DNA of 64,000 nucleotides, taken from assembly GCA_934047225.1 (NCBI GenBank), contig OW203992.1, forward strand, positions 20,263,501 through 20,327,500, read 5' to 3'. Shown here piece after piece: positions 24,789 through 35,900 of the stretch. The position numbers and the translations under genes were made by a program. Position 1 is the stretch's first letter. Every line of letters starts with the position of its first letter. Below the pieces are notes generated by a model. It was not told the DNA's origin, did no database searches, and saw only the letters and a list, made by a program, of their open reading frames with translations. This DNA comes from Ypsolopha sequella. Its lineage: Eukaryota > Arthropoda > Insecta > Lepidoptera > Ypsolophidae.

Positions 24789-26994
24789 ATACCTTTATCA
24801 TTGTATTTTATTTAAATATAATATACATGGCGTATTTTCATTCTGAAAGTGTAACTTAAAATGCTATTTTTTAATACTTAAGTAATGATTAACAGTACTA
24901 TAGCCACGTTTAATTTTAGATCTCATGCACAAGTTTGAGGGGTAGTATTAGATAGTTTGTAAACCACAAATGTGTTGGGCCAGTAGGTTTGTTAGTAGCA
25001 CCATGGTATAGCGTGATTGTAGCTAGACGTTAAAAGCCCATTTAAATCACGTGGGTTTCAAAAGATAAGTGAACATTTTCTTTTGACATGACGTTTGTTA
25101 TTGAATTTGTCTAAATGTTAATGGCGAACACTACCTGCAGGCTTTACCTGCCTACCAGAAATTAAATTGTTTGCTTACTTGGTGTTCAGTCTTGGGCAGA
25201 GATGGAAATGAAAGTACTGCTTTACATCCTGACAGCGTTTTGCTTAATATTTTTATTACTGTCTTATTTTATATTTTCTATAGTCTTCTTTATTATATTA
25301 TTTTAGGGCCATGATCTATGCAAAAAAAGGCCGCTTGTCCAACATAAATTTTGATAGAAATCAAGACATTATAGATAAGATCTTCTCTTTCTATTGTAAA
25401 TAAATTTCTGTGGTAGAAGAGGACAACTATGTTATCGATCTAACATTTTATTTGTGATGTTATCTGATTTCGACTTCATTTGAACCGCCTACATGTTACA
25501 GAAACAAGTTTTATTTGTTTGTAAATAGCTAGAATTGTGTACTGATAATGGGTAATGAATCACTAGTATAGGAAAAGAACTTTCACGATATGACATAATA
25601 TAAATGTAGCTAAGGTACTATGTAATTAATCAATCTGTACAAAAGGTGGCTATAAAACTTGTTTCTAGTTGCAATATGCACAATTTTTCGTGTTTAATCC
25701 GAACACCAAATATAAATTTGCTTTAGTAGTACATAAATAGTTATTATATTTTATTTACTATTAACTATTAAATTGACGTATGAGGTGCAGGGTTGGTTAC
25801 TTAGATCTTATTAATTATTTTTGTTAGTAAAATTTACTAACACTTTCTAGAGAGCACTTTTCATTAATTAATCAGTATTCTTGTATTAATCAAACGATTC
25901 TAAAGATTCTGTCAGGCGTGGGAAGGGACATAAGCTCATAACTTAATACTTGGCTGCAAACAGTCAACATCAGGTTCATATTCTAATAGGTATGTTCAGA
26001 AAACAACCTGATATTGAGTCTGCTGCCTTCCTTCCCGCACCGCACATTATCTAGGAACTGATTAAGATTGACTTCATTATCCGAAAGCCAGGCGAGGCTT
26101 GCGCAGTAATGAGTTGCATTACTTTGACTAAAGAATACTGATACTGTTGTTTTTTTTTTCTTCACAATTTTCTGTAACGTGTACCTATAATATACAAATT
26201 GATGTAATCATTTTTCTTTCTTTTAATTATCCCTTTGTAATCCGCTTTAAATGTAGATTTAGTTTTAGAATTTTGGAATACGGAGCGCGATCTCTGTCTG
26301 ATATACTTGTAGTCGCACCTTGATATGATTAGCGCAACTATATCAATAGGATATCTTCTTTTACTTCTACAACCAGTCATTATTCCAAAGAAAGTTCGGT
26401 TGGAATAAGAATGTTGCTAATTAAGAGAAAGCTGTTTCATAATTAGTACAAAATAAGAGTAATGAATATATTTTTCCTTCATAAACTTGTTTTAATTCAG
26501 TCTTCTATAGCCATAGAATATACAATATGAAAAAACCATAAATTCACTTACAGAAAAAGTACAACTTATTTTTCAAAAAATATATTGATGAACAATCAAA
26601 ACATAAAAATCTTTACCGAACTATACAACAGCGAAAAAGGAGCCTTAAAAAGAGGACAATAAACTTATTTAAAATCTAGATAAACATATATCTTAATCTG
26701 TATGTATGTACAAGACACTTGATCACCGCATTATGTACATTATACCACGTCCATACAGCCTCTAACATCGACTTGCGACAAGGTCTATCTATAGACACTA
26801 TACATAGAGACACACGGAGCCCAACACTAAATGCTGCACGAAGCTACAATTACAACAAATATTGTCAATGTTAATATTTATACCCGAATCCACAAATCTT
26901 GCAAGGAATTACAGTCGAAAGTCGAAACTACCTACTTACGAGAGCAACCTATATGAGAGCGTAACAAGAACTGCCATTGTAGGTAGTTCGAGTA

Positions 26995-27581
26995 CAGTGC
27001 GCGCCAATCTTTTAGTCGCCTCTGAAGATAGACGCAAGAGGCGACGCAATAGCCGTTTTATGGTGTCAGAGGGACGTTACAGGAGCGAGGGCGCGGAGCA
27101 CACCCGCCTGCGTGCCGCACCACACCCCCCGCTCGCCCTTTAGCAGGTGTCAACACTTTGCGTTAGTGTTAGTGCTACGTCCGTACACTACACACGCGCG
27201 CGTTGCATGAAAAGTACGTTCGTGGAAAAAATTCTATGATTCGTTAAGTTAATTGTTGAATCTGTTTGTGTTGCCTTTATTTGTTTTTTTGTTGATTTAG
27301 TTTGTTAAAGTTTATTGTTGTTGCTATGCCTCGCGGTCATTATATCGTTTTAAGGCGATAATGTAGGAAAATGGTGTTTATATTAATTTGTTTTATTTAA
27401 ACAGTTAAGATTGCACTAAAATAATAAATATATATTAAATAGGTAGGTACAACAAGTACACCTTCCCCCTTATAGTAAACATTTAATAATCAACCGTTCA
27501 TATTATTGTTTCCTTGACTGTACCTGCGCAAGCTTGCACTCGTAACTCAATCAGAGGCGACTAAAAGATTGGCGCGCACTA
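26995..27581. mobile_element. TIR element with TA target duplication
   Basis: Inverted ends CAGTGCGCGCCAATCTTTTA and its counterpart (TAGTGCGCGCCAATC from the right), extending about 30 bp to 'gtcgcctctga'. Flanked by TA on each side (26993-26994, 27582-27583), as for Tc1/mariner-type elements. No transposase frame. Confidence 0.75.
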
Positions 27582-27598
27582 TACAAGAATCGTACGTA

Positions 27599-27709
27599 CA
27601 GTGGAGACCACATCAAGCTATACACTTGCAGTATGACATTAGCCCCTACAGAGAAGAATATAAGATAGGTACAAAGTCCAATGTGTCTTACTTGATGCGG
27701 TCTCCACTG
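27599..27709. mobile_element. 111-bp MITE with TA flanks
   Basis: Ends CAGTGGAGACCACATCAAG and the inverse CTTGATGCGGTCTCCACTG; TA on both sides (27597-27598, 27710-27711). A second copy is at 32211-32300. Confidence 0.8.
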
Positions 27710-28172
27710 TACATGTGTGAACGATAGTCAAAGCGATAGCTACTTGGAGCTGGTACAATTTATAGTCAATAAAATCGGTAATAAAGTATAGTCAACATAT
27801 TTTAGATATTTACCTATCTACACATCTGTAACTAATTTACCACTCCATAGCCTTTTTCATAATTTAAAATGGAACGGTTTATACAGTATAAAATGTAATT
27901 ATATGATTCATTTAGATTATTATTAAAATACCTACCTACCCATTTCATATTTCGACGACAAATGAAAAGAACGGACTTAAACGAAGTAGATTCCGCATTT
28001 TTAGTGATCAAGATTTTTTATGTTTTACAAAACTTGAACGTCATGGTCGCTGGTCGACTGATTACACTGAGCATTGATTTCTTATTTTTCAATGTAAAGT
28101 AGTAAATAAATGTAATAATGTTAGTTCCCATGAATCAAAATAATATATGTACGTTAATGTGAATTCATTTGA

Positions 28173-29302
28173 CTTGTGTTAAACTTTTGAAGGCTGAAAA
28201 ACAACAGAAATTTTGCAATTTTCCGAGTTTATCGCTAATATCTTGAAAAAGATAGATCCTACAGAAAATTTTAGAAAATCACATTATAATATAAAATTTT
28301 GCGGCGAATGACTTGAAAGTTATAATCGGTGCAGCGGTTTAGCCACAATCGATCGTCAAAGTTTGGCAATTTTATCAACTTGGCGGAAAAATGATTAATG
28401 CTCATGTTCCAACGCTTAAAACTCCTTAATTATAACTTAATTATTTTAATAAAAATGTCTTCCATAAAGTTGTAGAACATCAAATTTGACGTAAAAAGAC
28501 CACAAAATTTTAAAAATGTCTCACTCCTATGCAAAGATATTGTAATAAATATTCAATTTCATGGGTATCTCGTACAACAGATGAGTGTAAACTAAATTTT
28601 TATTGGACAAATTTTATCCTGAACAATAATCCTAGCGATTCGTATACTAAAATAGCGAGGGTTTATTTTTGCAATTCTTAGTTGGTTCAGTTCCCGGATG
28701 AGACAAGCAAATTTTAGAAGATCTTCGGATGCATTTTTGTTTCTTTTAAAAAATAAAGGAATGGTTCCTTTCAGTAAAATGAGCTAACTAAAGGATTTAA
28801 GGTAGTTCCCCTCCAGGGTCCTTAAATTTTTTCCACCCTGTATATAGCTAACTACCTAGGTACCTAACTTAATTGCCGTTAAATTTGAATAAATGAACGA
28901 AGGTGGATGATTTGTTGTTAAAAAGTGATTTGACTTCACAAGTCTGAGCAGGATAAAACTGCTACGATTACTTAAACGTGTTTATTGGTTTATTTGGGAG
29001 CTATCTTATGCAGAATTTGATGCTCTACAACTTTAATGTTTAAGATTTTTCATTTGGAGTAGCTGTTTTTAATTTACAGACGTTGGATCGTGAGCATAAC
29101 TCACTTTTCCCCAAGTTGATAAAATTGCCAATCTTTGAGTATCATTGTGGTTAAACTGCTTCACCTATTTTAACTTTTAAGCAAATCATTCGATGCAGAA
29201 TTTTATGATTTTTCATTTCGGTTCAGTAAAATTTAAATATATCGTTTTCCAAAATATTCCAAAACTTTCATGGTTTTTTAGCCCTTAGAAGTTCAACACA
29301 AG
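28173..29302. repeat. Large imperfect palindrome, about 1.1 kb
   Basis: The left arm begins 'cttgtgttaaacttttgaag' and the right arm ends with its imperfect inverse near 29302; inner segments such as 'tttggcaattttatcaactt' and 'gttgtagagcatcaaa' also pair. A segment at about 28535-28844, homologous to one arm of the palindrome at 58891-59935, is nested in it. Confidence 0.65.
28535..28844 (+). repeat. Solo arm related to the 58891-59935 palindrome
   Basis: 'tcatgggtatctcgtacaac', 'ctgaacaataatcct' and 'aaggtagttcccctccaggg' occur in the same order as in 59640-59935. It ends 'ccaccctgtata', identical to that element's terminus. Confidence 0.75.
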
Positions 29303-30649
29303 CCAGAAACCGTCGCAAACTCACATAACTGTTATTTGTATATACGTCGAATAAAATTATTTCCAGCTTGTGCATAAAAGTTCAATTTTTCTACACTACA
29401 AAAAAAGGGCAATTAATATTAAACTATTCGTCGCCCCTGTGCTTGAATGGCCAACGGACTATTTTTGGAAAAATATTATTTTATTGTTATGAATGTGTCC
29501 ATGAAAATAAACATATGTGCAAATTAAAAAAAAGTTGTCGAGATTGGTCGGTTGGTCATTCAAGCACTTGAAATCTTGGAAAGATCTATGTCCAACAGTG
29601 GACGAAGACAGGCTGATGGATGGATTGAAAAATTAAAAAAACAATCATAATTTGTGCGTTTGGGAAAGAGACTCGTCGCAATCAACTTAACGTTATATGA
29701 CTTGTAATTTCGGACCTTCCCTATATAAAAAATTCATACGTACAGGTAAACCATGGAAGAAGACGACGTGGCAAGGAAGCCAAACGTGGGCTAATGATCA
29801 TGACACCATGGGAAGGTGAACTTGTAGTTTCACGAGTCAAAAGTTTATATATATAATTAATGTTTTTTAAGTTTCCTAGCATGTCACACCTTGTTACTCA
29901 CACACCTTGTACTCAGCCAAGATTATATCCACACGTGAAATAACATGTGGCACGTCTTGCATCGTCCTACAGGAAGAATGTTGCACTATCATTGAAATGT
30001 GCGATAATCCCCTGTTCTGTTACAGATAATAAATAATAAAAATATCTTATCTCTACACATACATGTCAAATGCAACGTCTGACTGTGCGATCATTTATCT
30101 AAGAACCCCTCAATGGATTTTAATGCAGTTTTCATTGTAAGCATTTCTCTGTGAGGTTTTAAGATGGCATTCTTATTCTTAGCGACCGCGACCAGCGACG
30201 GCAACCCGCGACCGCGACCCACTGCATTGTATAAGTTAATATAAAACACTAACCTATGCAAGCGACCGGTGGGCGTGGCCAGTGAGCGACCCGGTCGCGC
30301 CGGGAGCAGTGTGATCGCGCGACGCAGCCGAGAAAGACATCGAAATTGTGGGGTTTTCTTCGAATGAGGACGAGATATTAATATAATTAGTAGCTAAAAC
30401 GTCCGACATAATGCTTGGAACACAACTGCCTAGTTTTAAGACTAAGAACACTGAGCGTAGTATGGGTCGCCTCGTGACGGGCGACTAGGGTCGCTTGGTC
30501 ACGGTCTCGCATCGCGGTCTCTAAGAACCGAATGCTATGTTTAGGGTATGTATCATCACACTATGACCAAAGAGAGCGGCGCAGTGAGAATTTAAGTGAA
30601 ACATGTGGCAGGTTCGCCTTAGCGTAGTCGATAGTCGCGTCGTCCCGTC

Positions 30650-30860
30650 GGTTCAATTCACCCATCCATTTGCCTAGTTCGTCCACTGCTGGACATAAGC
30701 CTTTCCAGGACTTTGCCACTCCCGGCGGTCATCCTGGAAAAATTGCCCATACTCACACTCTGGGCAGGCGGGTTACTGAGCGCGGTGCCGGAACCCTCCC
30801 ACCAGTGACGCCGCTGCCCGTCACCAGTCTGTTCCATATAAGGCCCGGCTATTAGGGATT
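30650..30860 (-). repeat. Dispersed retroposon-like repeat
   Basis: Contains 'ccactgctggacataagcct' and 'gggcaggcgggt'; an inverse-oriented relative is at 56740-57055 and a fragment at about 29565-29630. The 'gtccagcagtg...aggctgatgg' ending resembles abundant lepidopteran non-LTR or SINE tails. Confidence 0.6.
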
Positions 30861-31269
30861 CACCTCAAAAATTCACCCACCGACCGGTAAATATTGTTTT
30901 AGCAGATCTCTCAAGTTGGGGCTTATTTGATCGGTCTTGATAAATGTTTTTGTAAAACATTGTGACCGCAGGGTCCAACGAACAAAAGCAAACCCTTCGA
31001 GTTTGGGCTTTTGTTTGTTCTTGATTAATACTTTGGTAAAACATGTTGACCAGGGTCTGATGATGGGACTGGAAGGTGCATACGGGAAACCGTCACCAAT
31101 GCACTAAGGTGGGAAAGGGGTGCGCTTTCAAATAACTTTGTCACGTGATCTTCCACTCTTTTGAAAACGCTAAATTCTAAAATGGAGGCAACTATCCCAC
31201 TGCGGCATCTATCCTGGAGTTACCCTATGGTATAATGAAGAATTTCGTGTACACGTATGCGCTACTCAT

Positions 31270-31475
31270 ATATTGATACATATATATACTCAAGCCTGTC
31301 TCCCAGAGAGGTAGGCAGAGATTTACATCTGCTACGATCCTGACACACCTCTTTCGTCTCTTCCACATCCACCAATCTAGTCATATAAGCTCTTCTATTC
31401 CGAGTACTTTTGACATTGCCCTTCAATATGTTGCCAATTTGGTCAGCATACGTCCGTCTAGAGTGGCCTGGTGGA
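31270..31475. repeat. Dispersed repeat 'caagcctgtctcccagagag' type
   Basis: Related short copies are recognisable near 33230-33260, 43465-43520 and 59940-60010, each with a 'gacaggcgt / ctgtctccc' core and 'ggaaatctgt'-like segments. Function unknown. Confidence 0.5.
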
Positions 31476-32210
31476 GTTCTACCCTTATATTAATATTGCT
31501 TTTCTAAAACTGGCTTCCTTACATCTATTGTAGCTCGAAAATTAATGTCCCTTTGTTTACCGTAATTCAAAGAAAATCTCTTCAACGCGGGCGGGGCTGC
31601 GGGCAAAAGCTAGTAATAAATAATAAGTGATGAAAAGGGACGATGGGAAAGGGGCGTAAACACAATAGGTTAGTTATTGAAGGTGTTCTCTGGGATCATT
31701 CGAAGCTGCATGGCTCTGCTCTCATATAGTATCTCTATACTTTGCCTACCCCAAAGCAAAAGATTGTTTATAAGTCGCGGATTAGGCCAATCACAGCGCA
31801 GAGAAGCGGTGTTATAATATTATTGTTACATCTTTTTGCGATACTGACAAACAAATATAAAACCGTTTTTGATATTAAGTAATTAATGTAATTAGCTTAT
31901 CGTAGCAAAAATAAAAAAAATGTAATAAAAATAACAATGACTCATTATATTAGACAATTCACATTGACTCAATTAAGTATGAATAAAAAATAAAGAAAGA
32001 TCGTGTCACAGGAAGATAGGAATAAATAAATTTATATATATTTTTTTTTCAGTTCTGTACGCCTCTGATAGCCGTTCATAAATTAACACTTTCGTCAGGT
32101 TCCAACACTGACAGTAGGATAGCGTATACAATATTCAACGCGTGCGACAGAGATGTCATTAGAATCTGTGTCGCGACCCCCAATTCATGAACGCGGCCCT
32201 ATTATGTACA

Positions 32211-32300
32211 CAGTGGAGATCACATTAAATTAGCCCTTATAGTGAAGGATATAAGATAGGTACAAAGTCCAATGTGTGTAGCTTGATATGATCTCCACTG
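32211..32300. mobile_element. Second copy of the 111-bp MITE
   Basis: Ends CAGTGGAGATCACATTAAA and GATCTCCACTG, sharing the inner 'gatataagataggtacaaag' with 27599-27709. TA follows on the right (32301); the left flank is CA. Confidence 0.75.
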
Positions 32301-32906
32301 TACAATCCGAATTAACCGGAAATTAGTTTGATATTTCAATAACAAATAATGGTATCCGGTTATTTTCCTCGGTTCGGTTGTGTGCAATATTCGGACACCT
32401 TGCAACTCTTCTTCCATCAAGTATTACGGTTACAAAAACTGATAAAGTGCGAATTCAACTCGCGCGCTAAGAGTTCCGTCCAAAATATAAAATTGATCTA
32501 TTTTGCACATAAAGCCATCTTCATTCACCTTTGAAAAGTAAAAAATTACATCGTTTATTTTAGATTTCATAATATTTATCAAAAATGTAGAAACCGCAAT
32601 ATTTTTCTATATTATATTATGAATTTAAAATATTGAGATTTTCCGAAAAAAGCAGCACGCTTTTATTCTTAGTAATTTAACTTAAATGGTGACATATTTA
32701 CAAATGGACTGACAGCCTGACCATAATGTTTACATTTTTACCCTAAAGTTACGGAACATCAGCAATTACCTATGCGATTATAGGTCACGCACTCATGAAA
32801 TATTTTACGTCTAACACAGACCCCAGAGCGAGGCGGCATGCGGTGTACTGGCGCGTCACTCTACTCATGAGAGTTGCAGGAAATAGTTTAATGTGATAAA
32901 TAAGTT

Positions 32907-35900
32907 CTAACGTTGCGGCGTAGAGGCGTGTGGCGTCTGCGCGCCGGCGGGCGGGGGCGGCGCGTCGGTCTGCGCCGGCGCCGGCTGGTCCAGCTCGGCG
33001 GGCGGCGGGGGGGGCGTGGTGCGCTTGCTGCGAGGGCGCCACGCGTCCAGTAGCGCCTCCACGCGCTCATCCGTGGGCCCCCAGCGAGCGTGCCCCGCGG
33101 CGTTCTGCAGCCAGACCACTACCGTGCCGCCGCCCCAACGGAAGTATACCTCGTTCCTGGGGAATTATACTCATTATTGATTATATTATTTTGGAAAAAG
33201 CGAAAATATGTGTAAGGGTCGTAGAAGATAGACGGTGAGCCCTCTGGGAGACAGGCGTGATTATCCATATGTACGTACAGATCTGCTAAAGATATAATGC
33301 GCATACAGATCTTCGCCACTGTTCATATTGTAAAAGTAGTATTTGGGAACTTACTAAAGGTTAAAAAATCTGAACCGGAAACATTGGGAATCCACAGGCA
33401 AAGCTAATTACAGATGGCGCTATCATAGGTCCGGCCAATAAATACTACGACCCGGCTATGTCACACTTTGTTGTTGAGTGTGTTCCGGTTTTCCTACTGT
33501 TTTTCTACAATATCTCACATTTTTTACTACCCCTTATCACCTGTATTCCAACGCTATATATTTGTTCTTGTTATTAATATTTTTAATATGGGGTTTCTAG
33601 GGAATAAATTAACAACATTATTAAAGCAACCTGGTACGGTACACAAAGGCATAATTCCAAGAAATTAATCGAAAATCACAAAAAACTACGCAAACACCAT
33701 AACAATGTACTGAAATAACAGATGCGCAATCTACAGGGATAATTTGACAGTGTGGATCCCCATTATAGATGTCATTTGGGCTGTCTATATAATAATATGT
33801 AGGGAACAATCTGTCATGGATTGTATAGAAAACAGAAATACGAGTATGGAAATATGAAAAAAATATCAAGATATATTTCGGGCCATCGGGCAGTTGAGAT
33901 AATAATGAAATAAAACTAATTTATGGATTTAACTTATTTGACAAAATTATACTTAATTTAAGCGTTCTGTCCTTGTTTTTTCGATACACAAAGACAAGGA
34001 CAGAACGCTTAAACTAAGTTTAGTCCTGTCAAATAAGTTAAATCGTGCTACACCGAATCGAAAACAATGTATATTTTTAGTAACAGAAAAGAATTAGAAC
34101 ATAAGACATAATATAATACATTTTATGGAATACTCACTTTGGCATGACATGTTGAAATCCATGACGATACTCATGTTCGAATGCAGGGATCACCACCTGG
34201 AACGCAAAGAAAACTCAGACACTTGTGACTTGGAATTTATTTCGATTAAAATTTAGGAGCTACGACGTAGACTACCTGCTTCCGCTTAAAGTGGCTGGCC
34301 TGCAGCTTGTGAATGGCGTGCGGCGGCCGCTCGGGCCACTCGGGCAGCACTACCACGAAGGAGAGCGGCTCGGCCGAGTCCTGCAGCAATCGCTCCATGT
34401 GGCGCAGGGAGGACTCGAGCAGCGCCTCGCAGTACGGCGGGTGCGCCACCATGGACCCCGACACTGGCCGTAGCTCCAGGAATGGCCTGAGACGGTTGTA
34501 CTTCAAATTATATTTACCGCGATTATATCGATATGGCCGCGATTTCAAAATAACTGAAGTTTTGCGTGCGCGGCATCTGATTATAGCAGGATAGACAATT
34601 AAAAAACAAAAGCGTTAGAATAGGACTGAATTTTAGCATTGTGTATCCCCTTAATGCCGTCGTGGCACAATTTTCAAAATTTCATTTTGAACTACGTAAG
34701 ATGCATCCGAGCCACGATCTGGACTATACTATTGTTTTAGTGATAAATAGAATGAGAGTGAAAATAGATAACTTTATAGAAGATTGTATACAAGGGAGGT
34801 ATCAGATCGATCACATCGAGAGATATTTATAGCTTGACCGCCGTAAAGTTGGCCTTTCCTAGGTTCGCGGGACGTAGGAGGGGGAACACGCTGGGTGCTT
34901 CCAATCTCAATCCACGACTTTCAACCCTCGAAAATTTTATGGCGTGTTCATTTTATTGCCTAACATTATTGGGTAATTTATCCAGACTGCAATATTGGTA
35001 ACAGATACCTGTATGTATTCTTGAATTTTTTTTGTGATTCCCATACTAAGTTTAATAAGAAAACACAAAAATAAATAATTGATAAATATTTTTAGATTTT
35101 TTTTTGCTATCATTACTATCTCAATCAGCCGGTCGGTAGAGATCGGAACGAATTTAGTCGAAGTTAGAAACGGAATAATTATTTTTGGTTGTGAGTACCT
35201 ATGAGTCATGGGTTGAACATTTTGTTACGAGTTCGGAAGTACCCAGCGCGTTTGCACGCGCATGTGCGCACGGATACACAAGGCATTGCAGTATCCGTTT
35301 CGTTGCTAAGCAACGCTTTGTTTTTAAATAAAGCTATGTGCCTGCCACACATTTTGTAAACATGGATTTACCGACTCTGCGTGATAAAAAGTTAAACCAT
35401 CAAGCAAAAATAATGTTATTAAATGTAGCAAACTATTTTAAAAAGAAAAAAGAAGGAGGAGATGGCAAGTAATAATTTATGGGACATGGGCAAAAAATAG
35501 TACCTTGTAATTGTATTTGTGAGACCTTTTTTAGTGTTCTGTAAACAAAGGGTAACCAACGGGACCCTATTACTAAGACTCTGCTGTCCGTCTGTCTGTC
35601 CGTCTGTCACCAGGCTGTATTTTATGAACCGTGATAGTTAGACAGTTGAAATTTTCACAGATGATGTATTTCTGTTGTTGCTATAACAAATACTAAAAAA
35701 CACAATAAAATAAATATTTAAGGGGGCTCCCATACAACAGACATGTTTTTTTAACGTTTTTATAGATAATCGTACGGAACCCTTCGTCCGCACTTGGCCG
35801 ATCTTTTTTATTTTTTACCTCCTTGGAAGATGATTTTCTGAAACAAATCATTCTTAATGTCTTCCCAAAAGGTTCAATACCAATTTCCATTGTTCTTTTT

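Larger units (their letters stand above)
24789..32906. other. Gene-poor 8-kb spacer between MAF1 and PCIF1
   Basis: Lies after the plus-strand MAF1 stop and after the minus-strand PCIF1 stop, so both 3' untranslated regions are here. No protein-coding exon is supported. The space is filled with AT-rich DNA and the mobile elements listed separately (26995-27581, 27599-27709, 28173-29302, 30650-30860, 31270-31475, 32211-32300). Confidence 0.55.

Noticed and set aside
26862..27143. 93-codon plus-strand frame
   Set aside because: It crosses the left boundary of a TA-flanked TIR element at 26995 and shows no domain.
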